A stretch of DNA of 6,103 nucleotides from Lachnospiraceae bacterium UBA3282 (GTDB lineage: Bacteria > Bacillota > Clostridia > Lachnospirales > Lachnospiraceae): the NCBI GenBank assembly GCA_002361735.1, contig DETS01000012.1:1-6103 (forward strand). The letters run 5' to 3'. Below, in pieces: positions 6,081 through 6,103 of this stretch; position 1 is the first letter of the stretch, and each line of letters begins with the position of its first letter. The translations under genes and the position numbers were made by a program. The notes below the pieces were generated by a model. The model was not told the origin of the DNA. It searched no databases and worked only from the letters and a program-made list of their open reading frames with translations.

Positions 6081-6103
6081 AGCTGGAAAAGGGACTCGAA
6101 CCC
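6081..6103 (-). tRNA. 3' end of a tRNA gene, truncated by the window edge
   Basis: The minus strand from the edge reads GGGTTCGAGTCCC, a T-arm with the TTCGA loop signature, then TT completing the T-stem and TTCCAGC as the 3' half of the acceptor stem. A T follows as discriminator base, and then TCC, so CCA is not encoded in this reading. The partner acceptor strand would be GCTGGAA, outside the window. The GC..TTCCAGC-T acceptor fits clostridial tRNA-Thr or tRNA-Gly, but the anticodon is not visible and identity stays open. The terminator right after it supports a leftward tRNA unit. Confidence 0.65.

Overview
The window looks like chromosomal DNA from an anaerobic, low-to-mid GC Firmicute, most likely a gut Clostridium-type bacterium of the Lachnospiraceae. 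This placement is inferred from recognised protein families: class III (oxygen-sensitive) ribonucleotide reductase genes, a ComB-family protein of the clostridial type, and sigma-A promoters with purine-rich ribosome binding sites. All features that can be oriented, genes and gene remnants alike, lie on the minus strand, so the window is best read from right to left.

Right end (about 5520-6103): the 3' end of a tRNA gene runs off the edge and is followed by a strong Rho-independent terminator. Next comes a possible promoter that now drives no intact gene. Beyond it lie decayed remnants of a polar amino-acid ABC transporter: the C-terminal half of a permease, then a Walker-B/D-loop fragment of its ATPase. 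Both carry internal deletions and frameshifts.

Centre (about 1447-5500): a tightly packed operon. A near-consensus promoter (TTGACA, 16 bp, TACAAT) has its -10 element inside a NrdR-box-like palindrome, and a second such box lies 43 bp downstream in the leader. The genes are nrdD (anaerobic ribonucleoside-triphosphate reductase), nrdG (its radical-SAM activase), an unrecognised 170-residue membrane protein, and a ComB-family (2-phosphosulfolactate phosphatase-like) gene. Gaps are 11, 5 and 6 bases. NrdG places the glycyl radical on NrdD, which then makes dNTPs without oxygen. Why the membrane protein and the ComB-like enzyme share this transcript is not known.

Left end (39-1471): two visibly more AT-rich genes. 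The first is an unrecognised 210-residue protein whose start overlaps the end of comB by 25 bases. The second is a 246-residue DUF3825-type protein with a strong ribosome binding site and perhaps its own extended -10 promoter. The composition change falls at the 3' end of comB, which suggests an acquired or strain-variable pair joined to the operon tail.

No CRISPR array, insertion sequence, integrase or complete new system is visible. The most informative points are the promoter and NrdR-box arrangement, the eroded ABC transporter, and the uncharacterised genes attached to the nrdDG operon.
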